Notes under the pieces: model-generated | The model's database searches: none | Told to the model about the DNA's origin: nothing | What the model saw: the letters and a program-made list of their open reading frames with translations, nothing else | Translations under genes and position numbers: made by a program | Assembly (NCBI GenBank): GCA_022823365.1 | Contig: JAJDXG010000040.1 | Span: forward strand, 1-64,000 | Length of the DNA: 64,000 nucleotides | Reading direction: 5' to 3' | Source: Gemmatimonadota bacterium | GTDB lineage: Bacteria; Gemmatimonadota; Gemmatimonadetes; Longimicrobiales; Gaopeijiaceae | In this document: positions 61,077 to 64,000 of the stretch, piece by piece | Numbering within the stretch: the first letter of the stretch is position 1 | How the letters are laid out: the number at the start of each line of letters is the position of its first letter

Positions 61077-61736
61077 ATGTTTCGCGTACGCGAATCCCGC
61101 CCACCCGCAGTCGAGACGGCAGATTCCCGCAAAATGGACCCGGCCCTGGAGAAACTGGTGCAGCAGACACGCGGCCTGCAGCCGTGGCGGCGCGTCGTGC
61201 ACGCCGGCTGCGGCCTGGGGCTGGTCGGGCTCATCTGGCTGGACGTCCTGCCGCCGCTGGCGCTCTCGGTGGGTCTCGGCGCGATCATCGCGGTGGCCGT
61301 CGGGACGGATGTCCTGCGCCTCCGGCGACCCGACCTCAACCGCAAGTTCTTTCAGGTGTTCCGCCACCTCGCCTCGCCGCGGGAGTCCGGCAAGTGGGCG
61401 TCGTCGACCTGGTACGTGATCGGCGCCTCCGCGGTGATGCTGGTGTTTCCGAGCCGGGTCTGGATCCCCAGCATCCTGGTGGTCGCGCTGGCCGATCCGT
61501 GCGCCAGCGTGTGCGGGCAGTTGTGGGGCCGCGCGGAGCCCGGACAGCCGTCGCTGCTCGGGTCCGGCGTATTCTGGGCGGTCGCGACGGCGTGCGTGCT
61601 GCCGTTCGCCGGACCCGTCCCCGCGGTTGCCGTCGGCCTGGTGGCGGCGGCGGCGGAACGGGCGCCCATCCCGGTGGACGACAACGTGACGGTGGCCCTG
61701 GTGACCGCGGTCGCGCTGACCCTGCTCGGGGGGTAG
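61077..61736 (+). CDS. Dolichol/phytol-kinase-like (CTP-dependent lipid kinase) membrane protein
   Basis: 219 residues with about six membrane helices. The VALADPCASVCGQLWGR segment corresponds to the conserved GDaxAalxGxxxG motif of the SEC59/phytol kinase and CdsA-like family. AAAERAPIPVDDNVTVAL matches the EalPxxDNxxxP end motif. The family phosphorylates polyprenols or phytol with CTP. The usual KSxEG motif is only weakly represented by SLLGSG. An internal ATG at 61134 is an alternative start. Confidence 0.75.
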   Translation: MFRVRESRPPAVETADSRKMDPALEKLVQQTRGLQPWRRVVHAGCGLGLVGLIWLDVLPPLALSVGLGAIIAVAVGTDVLRLRRPDLNRKFFQVFRHLASPRESGKWASSTWYVIGASAVMLVFPSRVWIPSILVVALADPCASVCGQLWGRAEPGQPSLLGSGVFWAVATACVLPFAGPVPAVAVGLVAAAAERAPIPVDDNVTVALVTAVALTLLGG

Positions 61737-61748
61737 GGATCAGGGGCA

Positions 61749-61773
61749 GGCCGCGGCCACCCGGGGCGCGGCC
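61749..61773. terminator. Hairpin between convergent genes
   Basis: The stem GGCCGCG/CGCGGCC has an 11-base loop and lies between the lipid-kinase-like gene and the M16 peptidase gene. No T-tract is present. Confidence 0.4.
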
Positions 61774-61801
61774 GCGCTCCCGCCAGCTTGCCGGCGACGT
61801 C

Positions 61802-64000
61802 TCAGGGCACGGGGTTCTCCGGGTACAGCACGACCTTCACGAACCGGTCGTCACGCAGGTACCGGAGCGCGGCCTCCTGCACGTGGTCCGCCGTCCATCC
61901 CTCGATGAACTCGTAGGAAGTCGCGTAGCCGTAGTCCACGCCGAGCTGGTGCAGCCGCTGGAGGCGGCCCAGCCAGTAGCGGTTCTGCTCCAGCTGGGTC
62001 TCCCTGTTGCGGCGCTGGGTCTCGCGCACCTTCTCCACGGTCTCCGCATCGGGCCCTTCCAGCTGGATGCGGTCGATCTCCTCGAACACCACGGCCGCCA
62101 GCTCCTCGGCCCGCTCCGGCGCCGACCCGAAGCTGATGCGCACCGAGTACTCCTCGTCCGGGCGGGTCGACAGGAAACTGCTTACGCCCACCCCGTAGGT
62201 GCCGCCCAGATCCTCGCGCAGCAGCTCGCGAAGACGGATGTCCAGGACATCGGCGAGCGCGGCGAGCGCCATCTCCTCCTCGCGCGAGAACTCGGCGTCC
62301 CCCGCGAAGACGATCCGGGTCTGGCTCTGGGGTTCGAGTCCCTTGCGCACCTCCCTCTCGATCACGCCCTCGGGAGGATCAATCCCCACGTCCCGCCACG
62401 TCTCCACTCGTCCCAGGCTCGGGAGTCCGCCCAGCCAGGTCTCCACCAGCGGCCGCATCTCGTCCGGGTCGAACGCGCCCACGAAGAAGAAGACGAAGTC
62501 GCTGGCGTCGGCGAATCGATCCTGATAGAAGGCGAAGGAGGCGTCCAGATCGAGCCGCTCGATCATCTCGTCGTCCGGCGGGAGCGCCCTGGGATGCCCC
62601 TGCGTCAGGATCAGCGACACGGTGTCGCCGAGCGCCGCGGCGGGACTGGCCCCCCGGTTGGCGAAGATGCCGGACAGCAGCGTCTTGTAGGCCGCGAACG
62701 CGATTTCGTCCTTCCTCGGGGCCATGAAGCGCTGGTAGATGAGCTGGAAGGCGGTCTCGATGTCGCGCGGGGAAGCACTGCCGCCGATGCTCTCGGTCAG
62801 CGAGCCCACGCTCGCGGACACGCGCACGTCCAGGCCCGCCAGCTTCTTGTCCAGCGCGAGCTTGTCGAATTCGCCGACGCCGCCCTCCACGACCACCGCC
62901 GAAGCCATGCGGATGCCCGCGAACTCCTCGTCGGGAACCAGCGAGCTGCCCCCGGGGCTGGTGGCCGCAAAGAGGATCTCGTCGTCCCGGAAGTCGGTGG
63001 GCTTGAGGACCACGCGCACGCCGTTCTCGACGGTCCACACGGTCACCCCCACCTCCTCCACCACTTCCTCGTCGACCACCGGGGATCCATCGGGAATCGC
63101 GGCTACAAGCGGCGCGTCGACCGCCGTGTCCTCCCAGGGGTCGATCTCCCGGCTCACCACGGATGCGAACACGCTCTGGATCGCCTCTTCGTCGGGCACC
63201 TCCAGGTCCGCCTTCTCGGGAGCGTTGGCCATGACCACGCGTCCGCGCTCCTGCAGCCATTCCTCGGCCAGGCCGTTGACTTCCTCCAGCGTGATCGCGG
63301 GCAGAAGCGCGTTCGCCAGCTCCAGCTCGTCCTCGGGGCTCGTGAAGGCGCTGCCGGTCAGAAACGCCTGGACGTAGCGGCCCGCCAGACTGGCGGACTC
63401 CTGGTTCTCGCGCTCGGCGAAACGGCGCTCGAAGGCGCGTGTTACCTCGGCCTTGCGGCGTTCGAACTCCGTCGCGGTGAAGCCGTGGCGGCGGACGCGC
63501 TCGGCCTCCGTGAGCAGCGCGTCCAGTCCGCGCTCGAGCCCGCCGTCCGGCACCAGTGCGAGGAGCTGGTACATGTCCAGCACGCGCACGAAGCTGCCGC
63601 CGGCCGGGAAGGCGATGAGGAAGGGCGGGTCGGCTTGCTGCGTCAGCTCCTCGAGGCGCGCCGCCATCATTCCCTCGTACAGGCTCTCGGTGATGCCGCG
63701 GCGGAAGGCGGCCAGGGTGCCCCTGGCGGCCACCGGCCTCTTGTACAGCACCGACACCTGCGACTGGAGCGCCTCGACGTCGGTCGCGATGGCCACCCGC
63801 GGCGGGTGGTCGAAGGGCACCTCCAGCGTCTCGCGCGGGCGGGGATTCGCGGGCGGTGCAAGGCCCTCGAACCCGCTGCGGATCATGCCTTCGATGGCTT
63901 CCCCGTCGAAGTCCCCCACGGCCACCACCGCCATGAGGTCGGGCCGGTACCAGTCACGGTAGAACCGCTCGAGCACCGAGGCGGGAGCCGTCTCCAGCAC
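61802..64000 (-). CDS. M16 family peptidase, C-terminal part (5' end outside window)
   Basis: 733 codons are visible; the frame enters at base 64000 and the start lies beyond the window. The visible part begins inside the first M16 domain (LERFYRDWYRPDLMAVVAVGD), continues through its inactive companion domain and then a second M16 pair (NGVRVVLKPTDFRDDEI, AFAAYKTLLSGIFANRG, LREDLGGTYGVGVSSF with the R-Y pair). The zinc motif HxxEH would lie upstream and is not seen, so catalytic status is unknown. The length and layout match the PqqL/zinc-protease type with four M16 domains. It is probably periplasmic. Confidence 0.9.
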   Translation of the reverse strand: MLETAPASVLERFYRDWYRPDLMAVVAVGDFDGEAIEGMIRSGFEGLAPPANPRPRETLEVPFDHPPRVAIATDVEALQSQVSVLYKRPVAARGTLAAFRRGITESLYEGMMAARLEELTQQADPPFLIAFPAGGSFVRVLDMYQLLALVPDGGLERGLDALLTEAERVRRHGFTATEFERRKAEVTRAFERRFAERENQESASLAGRYVQAFLTGSAFTSPEDELELANALLPAITLEEVNGLAEEWLQERGRVVMANAPEKADLEVPDEEAIQSVFASVVSREIDPWEDTAVDAPLVAAIPDGSPVVDEEVVEEVGVTVWTVENGVRVVLKPTDFRDDEILFAATSPGGSSLVPDEEFAGIRMASAVVVEGGVGEFDKLALDKKLAGLDVRVSASVGSLTESIGGSASPRDIETAFQLIYQRFMAPRKDEIAFAAYKTLLSGIFANRGASPAAALGDTVSLILTQGHPRALPPDDEMIERLDLDASFAFYQDRFADASDFVFFFVGAFDPDEMRPLVETWLGGLPSLGRVETWRDVGIDPPEGVIEREVRKGLEPQSQTRIVFAGDAEFSREEEMALAALADVLDIRLRELLREDLGGTYGVGVSSFLSTRPDEEYSVRISFGSAPERAEELAAVVFEEIDRIQLEGPDAETVEKVRETQRRNRETQLEQNRYWLGRLQRLHQLGVDYGYATSYEFIEGWTADHVQEAALRYLRDDRFVKVVLYPENPVP

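Overview
This is a GC-rich bacterial chromosome segment with no rRNA, tRNA or CRISPR array that I can recognise. The gene content suggests a Gram-negative, menaquinone-using, gliding-free heterotroph. It has outer-membrane barrels, an autotransporter, many secreted lipoproteins, M16/M28/M50/CPBP peptidases, DUF5916 and TolB-like propeller proteins, Tat-exported enzymes and cadherin/Ig-like lipoproteins. This mix is typical of Gemmatimonadota. That assignment is an inference from gene types only.

Layout. 1-1567 (minus): two paralogous Ig/cadherin-like lipoproteins, one carrying a 62-residue serine homopolymer. 1788-3954 (plus): a threonine-dehydratase-like enzyme, an M50 peptidase and a free acyl carrier protein. 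4022-16689 (minus): a two-gene unit of a DUF5916 outer-membrane protein and a roughly 3430-residue type I polyketide synthase. The synthase has a complete highly reducing, C-methylating module (KS-AT-DH-cMT-ER-KR-ACP) followed by a second KS and a gutted AT. 16844-19502 (plus): a putative 17-codon leader ORF with a perfect Shine-Dalgarno sequence, a hairpin, a nucleobase permease with an extra C-terminal domain, and DUF1761. 19508-23345 (minus): purE-greA-TolB-like propeller-hydrolase operon. 24000-32083 (minus): menF-menD-menB-menA-menE with overlapping starts and stops, then tyrS. 32308-38150 (plus): Tat-exported aminotransferase, CPBP protease, DUF4212/sodium-solute symporter pair and a D-aminoacylase-like lipoprotein.

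38189-45843: cyclase-family lipoprotein, repeat coiled-coil protein, M28-like peptidase, NAD-dependent epimerase, ABC exporter and an Ig/amidohydrolase lipoprotein. 45874-55097 (minus): two giant surface proteins, an autotransporter with seven fibronectin type III domains and a roughly 1600-residue protein of repeated carboxypeptidase-regulatory-like domains. 55380-60401: a regulatory block. It holds a helix-turn-helix protein translationally coupled to a TnpB-like protein that has lost its zinc finger and last RuvC segment, a LuxR-type regulator, and a single-chain histidine kinase/response regulator with a DNA-binding output. 60453-64000: PAP2 phosphatase, a dolichol/phytol-kinase-like protein and a partial M16 peptidase.

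The two most unusual parts are the TnpB-like/HTH pair, which is divergent from the giant surface-protein genes and resembles the known nuclease-dead TnpB repressors that sit beside their targets, and the bacterial highly reducing PKS with its second KS-pseudo-AT and a separate convergent ACP.
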